A program made the translations under genes and the position numbers. A DNA stretch of 64,000 nt from Nocardioides panzhihuensis (lineage in GTDB: Bacteria > Actinomycetota > Actinomycetes > Propionibacteriales > Nocardioidaceae): NCBI RefSeq assembly GCF_013408335.1, contig NZ_JACBZR010000001.1:3511501-3575500 (forward strand), in the 5' to 3' direction. The notes beneath the pieces were generated by a model. It worked only from the letters and a program-made list of their open reading frames with translations, had not been told where the DNA came from and did no database searches. This document shows, in pieces, positions 8,647 to 16,445 of the stretch; position 1 is the stretch's first letter, and each line of letters starts with the position of its first letter.

Positions 8647-9476
8647 GCACCGACCTCGAAGACGCCCTGCGCACCAGCGGTGACCTCACCCTCGACCGGC
8701 CGCTCGCCGAGATCCGGGTGCGCGGTGACCGGCTCCGCCGGCGACGTACGTCGCTGCTCGTTGTCGCCATCACCGCGGCGTGCGTCCTCACGGCCGGGGC
8801 GGTCCTCGCCGGTTTCGGGCGCGGCCCGCTCGCCGTCGATGTGAGTCCTGCCGACCAGAGCGCGCCAGCACGCCCCGAGGTGCTGACCTGGACCGGAAAG
8901 CCGACCAACGTCACCGATGCCGAGCTGGCGACGATGAAGCGCAGGTGCCTCATCGGAGCTGCGCAGGACGTCTCTGACACGGGCCGCATGGACCCGTCGA
9001 TGCCGGACACGTTGGATCCCGATCAGGTCTATCCGATCTTCGCGGAGAGGCGCAACGACTTCGGGCCCGAGCACGACAACGAGCTGCGCGCGTACTTCCT
9101 GACCGGCGACTATCTCATCGACTGCCGCGGCTACACGACCGGCTCCAGCCTGCCGAGGGCCGAGGACGTCGCCGGGATGGCAGACCGCGTCACGCCCTTC
9201 CCCGGCATGGGCCTGTCGGAGAACTCCAGCACCGCGTGGACCACCAACTGGCTCGACTTCATGTCACCCGTACCCGCCGAGGCCGTCTCCGTGAAGTTCT
9301 TCATCGGCGGCAAGCACGTCGACGGCGCCGTCAACAACGGGATCGCCGTCGCCTGGTTCAGCGCTGAGGACGTGAAGAAGAGACAGGACAGCGTCGGCTA
9401 TGCGGCCTATGACGCCGCCGGGAAGCTGGTCGCCGGGACCACACCGGTCCCGAGCGGGACCTGGCCGATCTTCTAG
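8643..9476 (+). CDS. Single-pass membrane protein paired with ECF sigma factor (module 3)
   Basis: 277 residues starting MSTDLEDALRTSGDLTLDRPLAEIRVRGDRLRRRR, AAGGGA upstream, ATGA overlap with the sigma gene. The transmembrane segment is LLVVAITAACVLTAGAVLAGF (about residues 38-58). The external domain carries WTGKPTNVTDAELATMKRRC and VNNGIAVAWFSAEDV, both mirrored in the protein encoded at 5213 (VNGVAVAWIDHEV). It is shorter than that paralogue by about 85 residues. Likely a membrane regulator of the sigma factor; no named domain recognised. Confidence 0.82.
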   Translation: MSTDLEDALRTSGDLTLDRPLAEIRVRGDRLRRRRTSLLVVAITAACVLTAGAVLAGFGRGPLAVDVSPADQSAPARPEVLTWTGKPTNVTDAELATMKRRCLIGAAQDVSDTGRMDPSMPDTLDPDQVYPIFAERRNDFGPEHDNELRAYFLTGDYLIDCRGYTTGSSLPRAEDVAGMADRVTPFPGMGLSENSSTAWTTNWLDFMSPVPAEAVSVKFFIGGKHVDGAVNNGIAVAWFSAEDVKKRQDSVGYAAYDAAGKLVAGTTPVPSGTWPIF

Positions 9477-9483
9477 GTGGCCC

Positions 9484-10392
9484 TCAGTCCTGGACCGCCT
9501 TGGCGACCGAGATCATCGCGGTGATCCACTCTTTATCAGGTCCAGCCTTGTCCGGCGTCGGGTTGTCCTCGACCTCGTCCTTGACGTTGACGATCAGCCG
9601 CAGCACCACCCACGCTCGGGCGCGGTCTTCGTCGAGCTCGGCGGCGTCGACGAGCGCGAAGAAGCGGTCGCGGACGCCGTCACGGATCCGACCCGCGTAC
9701 TCGTCGAAGCGGTTCCACAGCATCGGCGCGAGCTCGTAGTGCGGGTCGCCGGAGAGCGGCTTCGGGTCGATCGCGAGCCACTCCTCGCGGTCACCCCGGA
9801 GAACATTGGTGAAGTGCAGATCCGTGTGGATCAGCGTCCCGTCGGTGGCCTCGTCACGGGCGAAGTCGCCAGCGATCGCCCGGGCCTGCTCGACCATCCG
9901 CGGCGGCACCGGAAGCCGCCGTTCCTTCTCGCCCAGCTCGCTCACCCAGCGTGCGGCCTGCTGCGACAACGTACGCAGCTGCGGCGGGGCCGCGACGTGC
10001 AGCCGCCGGTAGAGACCGCCCACGATCTCGCACGCCTGCACGTCCCAGAGCTCGGAGAGGTCCTCGGGGTGCAGCCGCTCGAGCAGCAGCGCGAACCGCT
10101 TCGGGTCGGCCCGCAGCAGCCGTACGGCACCCCGACCGCCCCACACCTGCAACGCGAGCGCCTCGTGCTCGGCCTCCCAGTGGGGCCAGCCGACCTTCAG
10201 CACCGCAGCCTCGCCCTCCGCGGTGCGCACCGGGAGCACGACGGCGCAGCTGCCGTGGGTGGAGGGGCCGTCGACGGTGAGCGACCACTCCTCGAGGAGG
10301 TCGCGCAGCAGACCCGGGAGGTCGTCGAGCCACGCCGCCCATGATGGACCGTTGGCCGCGAGGGCCAGGAACGAGTCCGGGACGAGGGTCAC
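9484..10392 (-). CDS. Aminoglycoside/streptomycin 6-kinase-like phosphotransferase
   Basis: 302 residues from a GTG at 10392 (VTLVPDSFLALAANGPSWAAW); the frame is open further upstream but would run into the divergent cupin promoter. The kinase-like fold is visible: AVLKVGWPHWEAEHEALAL (nucleotide-binding lysine and following glutamate), LIHTDLHFTNVLRG (catalytic HxDxxxxN loop) and LAIDPKPLSGDPHYELAP (metal-binding DxD/DPK). This pattern matches the aminoglycoside/hydroxyurea antibiotic resistance kinase family (Aph(6)-like). In soil actinobacteria such genes may act on other small molecules, so resistance is not established. Confidence 0.86.
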   Translation of the reverse strand: MTLVPDSFLALAANGPSWAAWLDDLPGLLRDLLEEWSLTVDGPSTHGSCAVVLPVRTAEGEAAVLKVGWPHWEAEHEALALQVWGGRGAVRLLRADPKRFALLLERLHPEDLSELWDVQACEIVGGLYRRLHVAAPPQLRTLSQQAARWVSELGEKERRLPVPPRMVEQARAIAGDFARDEATDGTLIHTDLHFTNVLRGDREEWLAIDPKPLSGDPHYELAPMLWNRFDEYAGRIRDGVRDRFFALVDAAELDEDRARAWVVLRLIVNVKDEVEDNPTPDKAGPDKEWITAMISVAKAVQD

Positions 10393-10460
10393 GGCGGCAA
10401 CCCTACTGGCGCAATTTCTATGGGCTTCCCAACCCTGGACGGATCGGGCAGTTTTGGCCC

Positions 10461-10985
10461 ATGTCACTTCCAGAGTCGATGGGGACCAAAGGTGTTCCCT
10501 ACCCGCCCGAGCGCTACGACGACGATGCCGGAGAGGTCTCGGCGTTCTATCGCCCCGACGCCACTCCGCCGGACCTCAGCTACCCCAACGGCGTGAAGGT
10601 CGACTATCTCGCCACCGGAGCGACGACCGCGGGTGACTACGGGCTCTACCGCTGGCACTTCGGCCCCGGTGAGACCGGTCCGGGGCCCCATTTCCACCGT
10701 GCGGTGGCCGAGTCGTTCTACGTGCTGACCGGGACGGTGCGGATCTTCAACGGCGAGGAGTGGATCCCGGCCGGCGCCGGCGACTTCGTGCACGTGCCGG
10801 TCGGCGGCCTGCACGGCTTCCGCAACACCACCGACGAGCCCGCCTCGATGCTGCTCCACTTCACCCCCGGCGCGCCGCGGGAGGGCTACTTCGAGGGGCT
10901 GCGCGAGCTGGCCGAGGGCACCGAGCTCGGCCCGGACGACATGGCCGAGTTCTACAAGCTCCACGACAACTACTGGGTCGGCTGA
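10461..10985 (+). CDS. Cupin-domain protein
   Basis: 174 residues from ATG 10461. The single cupin barrel shows motif 1 as GPGPHFHRAVAESFYVLTG (metal-ligand histidines HFH and the glutamate) and motif 2 as GDFVHVPVGGLHGFRNTTDEPASML. The C-terminal tail (APREGYFEGLRELAEGTEL) is common in actinobacterial cupins of unknown substrate. An internal ATG at 10479 is an alternative start. It is divergent from the kinase gene and its 3' end overlaps the convergent Nudix gene by 16 nt. Confidence 0.87.
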   Translation: MSLPESMGTKGVPYPPERYDDDAGEVSAFYRPDATPPDLSYPNGVKVDYLATGATTAGDYGLYRWHFGPGETGPGPHFHRAVAESFYVLTGTVRIFNGEEWIPAGAGDFVHVPVGGLHGFRNTTDEPASMLLHFTPGAPREGYFEGLRELAEGTELGPDDMAEFYKLHDNYWVG

Positions 10986-11422
10986 GCGAGCTTCAGCGCC
11001 TCCAGCCCCATCCGGACGATGGGGCTGGTGGTGTCGGCCCCGATCACGGGATCGTCCACCCCGACCCACCCTGCGAACGCGGTGGTCCCGTCGACCTCCA
11101 GCGTGCCCAGCTCGCCCCCGACGATCCGTGCCGCGAAGACCACGCGGGTGGACTGGTAGGGCCGGCGTCCGGGCTCGAACGGCACGACGTGCACGTCGGT
11201 CGTCAGCGGAGCGCCGACCTCGACGTCGTACCCGGTCTCCTCCTTCACCTCGCGCGCCACCGCGCTCGGCATCTGCTCGCCGTAGTCCACACCGCCACCC
11301 GGGAGCGTCCACCCCGGCTCGTTGCGGTGGTTGCCCTTGAACCAGCTCAGCAGGATCCGGCCATCGTCGTCGACGACGACGGCGTACGCCGCCACGCGGG
11401 TGTCGTACTCGGTGAAGTGCAT
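10970..11422 (-). CDS. Nudix hydrolase
   Basis: 150 residues. The Nudix box is complete: GGGVDYGEQMPSAVAREVKEETGYDVEVG matches Gx5Ex7REUxEExGU, positions about 42-64. The N-terminus reads RVAAYAVVVDDDGRILLSWFKG and the protein is short, typical of MutT-like housecleaning pyrophosphatases of unknown nucleotide specificity. It converges on and slightly overlaps the cupin gene. Confidence 0.92.
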   Translation of the reverse strand: MHFTEYDTRVAAYAVVVDDDGRILLSWFKGNHRNEPGWTLPGGGVDYGEQMPSAVAREVKEETGYDVEVGAPLTTDVHVVPFEPGRRPYQSTRVVFAARIVGGELGTLEVDGTTAFAGWVGVDDPVIGADTTSPIVRMGLEALKLAQPTQ

Positions 11423-11453
11423 CCCTGCGAGACTAGCGCGGAGACGCCCGAAG

Positions 11454-11930
11454 TCAGTCGAAGACGAAGGCCGTCGCGTCCTTCGGGAACGACGTCCACG
11501 CCCGGATCCGGCGTGGATGCACAGCCGGTGTCCCCGCCGTGTAGTGCTTCGCCTCGAAGACGTTCTCGCCGTACTCGGGATACTTCGCGTTCAACAGCGC
11601 CGCGATCTCCTCTGCCACTGCCCGCGAGAACGAGGTCGTACGCACCTCCCCCTCGACGACGACCAGCTTCCACGGATCCGGCAGGTTCACCGTCACCTTC
11701 GGATGCGCGGTCGCGAGCCGCATGTGCAACGTCTCCGGACTGCCGCCGTAGACCAGCTTGTCCTCGAACCAGATGCCGTCCAGCGGCGTCACGTGCGGAC
11801 TCCGCCCCGGCCTCTCGAACGCGAACCAGAACTGCTTCGCCTCGACCAGCCGCCGGCGTACGTCCTCCCACTCCATCAGCTCGCTGGGCGTGCCGTACTC
11901 CTCCGGGAACCGAACCTGTTCTGTACGCAT
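11454..11930 (-). CDS. Pyridoxamine 5'-phosphate oxidase-family protein
   Basis: About 158 residues from ATG 11930 (MRTEQVRFPEEYG); a GTG at 11939 is an alternative. The split-barrel pattern is seen in RRLVEAKQFWFAFERPGRSPHVTPLDGIWFEDKLVYGG and VTVNLPDPWKLVVVEGEVRTT, as in flavin- or F420-binding PPOX proteins of actinobacteria. Cofactor and substrate cannot be read from the sequence. Confidence 0.85.
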   Translation of the reverse strand: MRTEQVRFPEEYGTPSELMEWEDVRRRLVEAKQFWFAFERPGRSPHVTPLDGIWFEDKLVYGGSPETLHMRLATAHPKVTVNLPDPWKLVVVEGEVRTTSFSRAVAEEIAALLNAKYPEYGENVFEAKHYTAGTPAVHPRRIRAWTSFPKDATAFVFD

Positions 11931-12020
11931 GCGTGTCACTCAACCACCGCCCAGCCCCCACCGACCCGACCGTTCTTGCGCATAAGCGGTGCCCGGGTCG
12001 GTTGTGATGGACTGGCCGAC

Positions 12021-12602
12021 ATGCACTTTCGGGCTGCACCCATGGTCGTCCTGCTCGCTGCGACGTCGGGCTGCGGAGCCGAAACGGTCCCGGTGACGAC
12101 GGAGGCACCGACGCCGTTCTCGGCCTCCTCGGCGTCGGTGCCTCAGGGCTTCGCCGCGGCCGAGTGCCTGGCGGTGGTCGGCGGGAAGGCGGCAACGCTG
12201 AAGCTGGTCGTACCGGACGGCTTCGCCGCCGAGTCCACCGGCCCGAGCGAGCAGACCCCTGGCGGCCAGTGCACCTGGCGCACCTCCGAGGACCGCTTCC
12301 TCAGCGTCGAGGTCGGCGAGACGGAGTCGCTCCTGGACCTGAACGGCGAGCTGAAGGAGTACGAGGGCATCGGTGGCGACGACGAGGTCAAGGACGTCAC
12401 CTACGACGCCCCCACCGACGCCTTCGGCGAACTCGAGGGAGAGCGGCTCAGCTGGTGGTCCTACTCCGACGGCATGCCCGCCGACTGCGTCCAGGTGCAG
12501 GCCAACGGCATCCGTCTGTTCTGGCAGAACCCCGACGACATCGATCAGCGGCTCGACGATCTCGACATCGTCCTCGATAGCGTCGAGCTGATCCGATCCT
12601 GA
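12021..12602 (+). CDS. Small lipoprotein of unknown function
   Basis: 193 residues from ATG 12021 with a lipoprotein signal peptide, MHFRAAPMVVLLAATSGCGAE, the cysteine of the lipobox lying at residue 18. The mature part has two further cysteines (AECLAVVGG, GGQCTWRTSE, and ADCVQVQ) and ends in an acidic tail. This looks like the DUF3558-type or similar actinobacterial lipoproteins, but I do not recognise it with confidence. It sits just before the interrupted HNH gene. Confidence 0.78.
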   Translation: MHFRAAPMVVLLAATSGCGAETVPVTTEAPTPFSASSASVPQGFAAAECLAVVGGKAATLKLVVPDGFAAESTGPSEQTPGGQCTWRTSEDRFLSVEVGETESLLDLNGELKEYEGIGGDDEVKDVTYDAPTDAFGELEGERLSWWSYSDGMPADCVQVQANGIRLFWQNPDDIDQRLDDLDIVLDSVELIRS

Positions 12603-12619
12603 CCGCTGTGCACTGGTCA

Positions 12620-12836
12620 TCAGGCGGCGAGGGTGTGGTCCAGCAGTACGTCGCGCAGCACGAACTCCGCCCTGGACAGGGGTGGTGGGTCTTGGCGCCA
12701 GGTGTCGGGTGGTGGGCTGGTGTAGATGTGCCCGGTTGGTGTGATGGTGATGATGCTGCCGTCGGGTCCGGGTCTGGCTTGCCAGCCGAGGGCTTCTTTC
12801 GCTTGGTTGCATCTTTCGCAGAGCCCTTGGAGGTTC
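12620..12836 (-). pseudogene. DUF222/13E12 HNH endonuclease, C-terminal fragment
   Basis: The fragment reads NLQGLCERCNQAKEALGW then TPTGHIYTSPPPDTWRQDPP and ends LLDHTLAA. This is the C-terminal end of a 13E12-repeat HNH endonuclease: the last part of the HNH motif and its usual tail. Its N-terminal partner is at 20547-21625 on the same strand. Joining the two at the shared AGGTTC (GAACCT on the coding strand) gives one frame of 434 codons plus stop. A GTG at 12880 inside the element could give a chimeric 86-residue product. Confidence 0.88.
12831..12836. other. attL core of element 1 (AGGTTC)
   Basis: AGGTTC at 12831-12836 is repeated at 20541-20546. Outside these copies the sequence belongs to the 13E12 gene; between them lies the element, with the integrase starting 62 nt inside. 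Replacing everything between by one copy restores the host reading frame, which fixes the junction to within a few bases. Confidence 0.85.
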
Positions 12837-12868
12837 CTGGTACTCGAATTAGGTACTGTCCTTTGTGT

Positions 12869-12884
12869 ACGGCCAAGCACACAC
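12869..12884 (+). repeat. 16-bp direct repeat, copy 1 (integrase leader)
   Basis: ACGGCCAAGCACACAC lies 13 nt upstream of the integrase ATG. An identical copy stands at 14857-14872 before the excisionase-like gene. A shared regulator-binding or directionality-factor site is likely. Confidence 0.6.
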
Positions 12885-12897
12885 GAAGGACAACCTC

Positions 12898-14547
12898 ATG
12901 ACAGCTCTACTGACCGAGCCGCCAGCTACCAACGCGGCTCTCACGCTCGACCTCGACGCGCTCATCGCCGCCAACGTCGAGGCCATCAACGGCGACATCG
13001 CTCGCCGACGCACCCCGACCCGGTTCGCGATCTACGCCCGCATCTCCTCCGACCCCGACGGCACCGAGGAGGGCGTGGACGAGCAGGAAGCCGACCTGCG
13101 GCACTACATCGAGAGGTTCTACCCCGACGCGGTGATCGTGCGCGGAGCGGTCTACAAGGACGACGACCGGTCCGCATTCAAGGAGAACGTGCGCCGTGAC
13201 GGGTTCGAGGACATGCTCCGCGACGCAGACCTCGGCATCTTCGACGCGGTCGCAGTCCGCGACTCAGACCGGCTCTACCGGCGTCTGGACGAGCTGCCCC
13301 GGATCACCAAGGAGTTGGTTCCGCACGCCCAGGTCGTCGCCATGATGGAGGGCGAGGTCGACCTCACCACGGCCGCCGGAATCCTCCGCGCCCAGATGCT
13401 CGGCGCCGTCGCCGAGCACGAGTCCCGTCGTAAGGCTGAGCGGGTCGCAGCCAACGCCCGCCACCGCGCCCAAGGAGGAACCATGACCGCCAGCAACCGT
13501 CCCTACGGCTGGGCCTGGAAGCAGCCCTGCGACGCCGGAGACGATTGCGAGCACCGGAAGCCCCACGCCCCAGACGCGCGACCTCGTGTCGGGAGCAGGG
13601 CGGGCCTGGTGCCCCACCCGGTCGAAGGACGGTACGTCGCCGACGCCTACGAGAACGTCGCCGACAAGGGCTGGTCGCTGCGCCAGGTGGCCCGCTGGCT
13701 GACCGAGGAGGGTCAGACCGGCACCCTCGGCGTCCCGTTCACTGAGAGCCTGCACATCCGCAAGATCCTCCTCTCGCCGCGCAACGCCGGGCTGGTCGCC
13801 CACGGCGACAAGGTGGTCGCCAAGGAGAAGGACGGCCAGGCTCTGGTGTCGGTGGACCTCTGGCAGCGGGTCAAGCTTCTCCTGGAGGACCCCACCCGCC
13901 GGACCTCGCCTGGTCGCCCTGCCAACTCGGCGCTGTCCGGGATCGCTCGCTGTGGGCTGTGCGGTGGCCCGATGAACGCCTCGAAGGGTCACTCCCGGTC
14001 GAGGCGGACCGGGGAGAAGAACCCGCCGGTCCCGATCTACACCTGTGGCAGGAAGCTGGAGATCCGCAAGCGGCAGGCCCTCGTGGACGACTACGTCCTG
14101 GGCTACCTCGGCAAGTTCCTCGCCGAGGGTGCCGATCGTCTCCGGGAGGCCGCCAGCGACGACACCGTCGGCGCAGCCGAGATGCTGGCCCGCCAGGAGA
14201 TTGCCCGCCTCGGGGAGCAGATCGACTCCTACAAGCGGTTGGGGACCGAGTTTGACCCCGCCGACCTGGCCGAGATCCTGCGGGACCTGCGTACGAAGAA
14301 GGCCGACGCGGAGGCCCGCGCGGCGAAGGTGTCGCGTCGACCCTCGGTCGGCGCACTGCTCGCCGAGGAGGACATCGAGGCGGCCTGGGACGCGCTGGTC
14401 GAGGCCGACGACAAGGAGCCGCTGCGCAACGTGATCCGAGACGTCGTGGAGACCATCGAGGTCCACCGCCGACCCCGGAAGGGCAACACCCCCATCGATG
14501 AGCAGGTGACGATCAAGCTCCAGGAATGGGCCCGCGCCGAGGGGTGA
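12898..14547 (+). CDS. Large serine integrase of element 1
   Basis: 549 residues from ATG 12898 (GAAGGA 7 nt upstream). The resolvase-type catalytic domain starts at about residue 42: FAIYARISSDPDG with the nucleophilic serine (about S50), then VDEQEADLRHYI and VAVRDSDRLYRRLDEL. The recombinase domain follows (AHESRRKAERVAANARHRAQGG, NRPYGWAWK). A zinc-ribbon region has ALSGIARCGLCGGPMNAS and PIYTCGRK, and a coiled-coil stretch lies towards the C-terminus (AEMLARQEIARLGEQIDSYKRL). The protein recombines attP with attB in a DUF222/13E12 gene and is encoded right at attL, the standard position. Confidence 0.97.
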   Translation: MTALLTEPPATNAALTLDLDALIAANVEAINGDIARRRTPTRFAIYARISSDPDGTEEGVDEQEADLRHYIERFYPDAVIVRGAVYKDDDRSAFKENVRRDGFEDMLRDADLGIFDAVAVRDSDRLYRRLDELPRITKELVPHAQVVAMMEGEVDLTTAAGILRAQMLGAVAEHESRRKAERVAANARHRAQGGTMTASNRPYGWAWKQPCDAGDDCEHRKPHAPDARPRVGSRAGLVPHPVEGRYVADAYENVADKGWSLRQVARWLTEEGQTGTLGVPFTESLHIRKILLSPRNAGLVAHGDKVVAKEKDGQALVSVDLWQRVKLLLEDPTRRTSPGRPANSALSGIARCGLCGGPMNASKGHSRSRRTGEKNPPVPIYTCGRKLEIRKRQALVDDYVLGYLGKFLAEGADRLREAASDDTVGAAEMLARQEIARLGEQIDSYKRLGTEFDPADLAEILRDLRTKKADAEARAAKVSRRPSVGALLAEEDIEAAWDALVEADDKEPLRNVIRDVVETIEVHRRPRKGNTPIDEQVTIKLQEWARAEG

Positions 14548-14636
14548 ACCCCACCTCAGCGAAGAAGATCTGCCAGGTCGCCGAGATCAATTTTCGCTCC
14601 GGCACCACATTCGCCAAGGGAATCTGACCGGCCCCG

Positions 14637-14672
14637 AAAGGCCCCGAGTCCACATCGGACTCGGGGCCTTTC
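14637..14672 (+). terminator. Rho-independent-type hairpin after the integrase
   Basis: A perfect 14-bp stem, AAGGCCCCGAGTCC (14638-14651) with its complement at 14657-14670, closes a 5-nt loop and is followed by a short TTTCC. It lies 90 nt after the integrase stop and would insulate the integrase from the downstream genes. Confidence 0.8.
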
Positions 14673-14688
14673 CACATTTGGGGCGGGG

Positions 14689-14718
14689 TTGTTCACAGGC
14701 GCACCGCTGTTATCCACC
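14689..14718 (+). promoter_or_regulatory. Two DnaA-box-like sites in the 370-bp gap after the integrase
   Basis: TTGTTCACA (14689-14697) and TTATCCACC (14710-14718) each differ at one or two positions from the actinobacterial DnaA box TT(G/A)TCCACA. The gap 14548-14917 otherwise holds the terminator and a 16-bp repeat and no convincing gene. A replication origin for the excised element is possible but unproven. Confidence 0.3.
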
Positions 14719-14856
14719 GGGGCATCGGAGTTATGGCCTGGCCCCATTCAGGGTGGGTCACGCCCATGCGGATGTGACCGTCGGAAAGTCGAAATCATCT
14801 GTTTGCATGGATCGCGACGCGTCGATAACGGCCGTTGACGCGGACGCCCGGTTAGC

Positions 14857-14872
14857 ACGGCCAAGCACACAC
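14857..14872 (+). repeat. 16-bp direct repeat, copy 2 (upstream of excisionase-like gene)
   Basis: Identical to 12869-12884. It ends 45 nt before the ATG at 14918, in the expected operator/promoter zone. Confidence 0.6.
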
Positions 14873-14917
14873 CGAGCGTCCGCTACCTATCCGAACAGGA
14901 AAGGCAGGACCCAGCCT

Positions 14918-15121
14918 ATGCGCACCCCCATCTCCGACCCCTGGCTCACCCTCACCCATGGGGCCGAATACGCCGACGCTCACCCCGAGACGCTCCGGCG
15001 CGCGATCCGTCGAGGCGACCTCGCAGCAGCGCGGTTCAACCGCAACCTCCGCATCCGGCAGAGCGCCATCGACGCCTGGATGACCGGCGACCAGCCGGAG
15101 CCGTCCGACGAGGTCGCGTGA
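14918..15121 (+). CDS. Excisionase-like MerR/HTH_17 protein (candidate recombination directionality factor)
   Basis: 67 residues (MRTPISDPWLTLTHGAEYAD) from ATG 14918, with AGGAC 7 nt upstream. The body reads HPETLRRAIRRGDLAAARFN then LRIRQSAIDAWMTG, the pattern of HTH_17 excisionases: helix-turn-helix, beta wing, then a helix ending in an aromatic-rich segment. Such proteins bend att DNA and favour excision; in phiRv1 a protein of this kind (Rv1584c) has that role. The next gene starts at its TGA (TGATG). Confidence 0.78.
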   Translation: MRTPISDPWLTLTHGAEYADAHPETLRRAIRRGDLAAARFNRNLRIRQSAIDAWMTGDQPEPSDEVA

Positions 15122-15285
15122 TGACCCGGTGGGACGACCTGGCCCCCGAGGTGCAGGCTGCCATCGACCGTCAGCTCGCCAAGACCCGTCCACTGTCCGA
15201 GTGGCCCGACGAGAAGGTCCGCCGTCTCGCCGCCCACCTTGGGCTCACCAAGGGGACGGGCGGTGATGCAGATGCCGCCGCCTGA
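15121..15285 (+). CDS. Small element protein, 54 residues
   Basis: Starts in a TGATG overlap with the excisionase-like gene and reads MTRWDDLAPEVQAAIDRQLA, then LSEWPDEKVRRLAAHLGL. Codons are strongly GC3-biased. The length and overlap argue for a real gene in the early operon. No family recognised; the helix-rich, acidic/basic pattern is typical of small phage-encoded regulators. Confidence 0.6.
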   Translation: MTRWDDLAPEVQAAIDRQLAKTRPLSEWPDEKVRRLAAHLGLTKGTGGDADAAA

Positions 15286-15574
15286 CGAGGAACGCCGCCC
15301 CTGGTGCGACCAACACCAGGAGGCGGCGGAGACGCAGACCAAACCTCTGGCCCACATCGTACGGCCCACCGGCTGCGTTTGCGGCTGCGTGAACGGGGTC
15401 GACTGCATCACCGACACCAGTCCGCTCGACCGATACCGCCGCAAGCTCGGACTCGATCCCGTTGACCGACCCGACGACTGGTGGCTCGACCCGTACGCCG
15501 ACTGCCGATGCCAGCGCGGCTATTGGACTGGCCGAGGTGTCTTCGTCTGCCTCTGTCGCCAGGAGGTGGCCTGA
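15266..15574 (+). CDS. Cysteine-rich small protein of element 1
   Basis: About 102 residues (MQMPPPDEERRPWCDQHQEA) starting at ATG 15266; GTG 15263 is an alternative with a better-spaced GGGG. Two cysteine clusters, CVCGCVNGVDC and CRCQRGYW...FVCLCRQ, suggest a zinc-binding fold. The start overlaps the end of the 54-residue gene, and the stop overlaps the next start (TGATG). Function unknown. Confidence 0.62.
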   Translation: MQMPPPDEERRPWCDQHQEAAETQTKPLAHIVRPTGCVCGCVNGVDCITDTSPLDRYRRKLGLDPVDRPDDWWLDPYADCRCQRGYWTGRGVFVCLCRQEVA

Positions 15575-16224
15575 TGGGTGCCCTCGAAGTCGCCATGAGT
15601 AAGGCCGAGGCTGAGAAGGTCACTCTGTCGATCCAGTACACCCTCAAGGCCGTAGCAAGCTCGTGGAGCAAGGCCGTCGACCTCATGGAGCAGGCGGAGG
15701 CCGGCGGAGCGTGGAAGGCCCTGGGGTACGCCTCATGGACGGCGTACTGGTCCGCCGAGTTCGGCGACATCCTCAGGGGCATCAGCCGCGATGACCGACG
15801 CCCTGTCGTGGCGAAGATGCGCGAGCTGGGCATGTCGACCCGCGCCATCGGCAAGGTCGTCGGGGTCAGCAAGGACACCGTGCAACGGGACCTCGCGGAG
15901 GCAGGTGTCTCATCTGATACACCTGCCCCGCCGGTCACCGGCGAAGACGGGAAGACCTACCGGAAGCTCCGCTTGTTGCCCTCGGGGAAGCCGGACGCCG
16001 CCTCGACCGAGGACATGGGGATGGCCGTCCCGCCCGTGACGAAACGGAAGCCGCCTGCGGTCTTCGTCGGAGATCCGACCCTGATCGCGGGCATTCGGAG
16101 GGACCTCGACACCCTCGCTGATCGCATTTCCCAACTGGACGACGACGGCGTCCAGGAGTTCCGCCGGACGTACGCCGACGAGCTCGCAGCCATCGTCCGC
16201 ATCGCTAGGGGGATGGTCGAATGA
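15574..16224 (+). CDS. Helix-turn-helix DNA-binding protein of element 1
   Basis: 216 residues. The start at 15574 has AGGAGG at a 7-nt spacing. The N-terminal half is helical (KAEAEKVTLSIQYTLKAVAS, GAWKALGYASWTAYWSAEFG). A helix-turn-helix follows at about residues 80-105: LGMSTRAIGKVVGVSKDTVQRDLAEAG. The C-terminal region (LIAGIRRDLDTLADRISQLD) is again helical. Proteins of this build occur in actinobacterial phages and integrative elements, where they may act as ParB-like or transcription regulators. Exact role unknown. Confidence 0.75.
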   Translation: MGALEVAMSKAEAEKVTLSIQYTLKAVASSWSKAVDLMEQAEAGGAWKALGYASWTAYWSAEFGDILRGISRDDRRPVVAKMRELGMSTRAIGKVVGVSKDTVQRDLAEAGVSSDTPAPPVTGEDGKTYRKLRLLPSGKPDAASTEDMGMAVPPVTKRKPPAVFVGDPTLIAGIRRDLDTLADRISQLDDDGVQEFRRTYADELAAIVRIARGMVE

Positions 16225-16445
16225 CTAGTCCCTTCGTCTGGGTGTACGACGACCCAGTCCGAGGTGCCGTCCTCCTCCGGGGAGCGCCCACTCAACAGGT
16301 TCTCCAGGCCGCCCACCTCGACGGTCTGGCCCGCTGGTCCCAGGGCGGCCACGGGTGGGTCCTGTCTCGGGCCCACCTCCCGGACCTCCTGGCCGCTGGG
16401 GACCTCGTCGGCGTCCGGTGCCGGATCAAGGAGGTGACCGGATGA
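16221..16445 (+). CDS. Small conserved-type element protein, 74 residues
   Basis: Starts in an ATGA overlap with the HTH gene and ends in an ATGA overlap with the next gene, which strongly supports it as part of the operon. The text MTSPFVWVYDDPVRGAVLLR and GWVLSRAHLPDLLAAGDLVG has no recognised domain. Confidence 0.65.
   Translation: MTSPFVWVYDDPVRGAVLLRGAPTQQVLQAAHLDGLARWSQGGHGWVLSRAHLPDLLAAGDLVGVRCRIKEVTG

Noticed and set aside
9484..10392. Proven streptomycin resistance gene
   Set aside because: The kinase motifs fit the family, but such genes in soil actinobacteria often have no resistance role; only the family is claimed.
14678..14917. N-terminal extension of the excisionase-like protein
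   Set aside because: Contains the 16-bp repeat and no ribosome binding site; ATG 14918 has AGGAC at the right distance.
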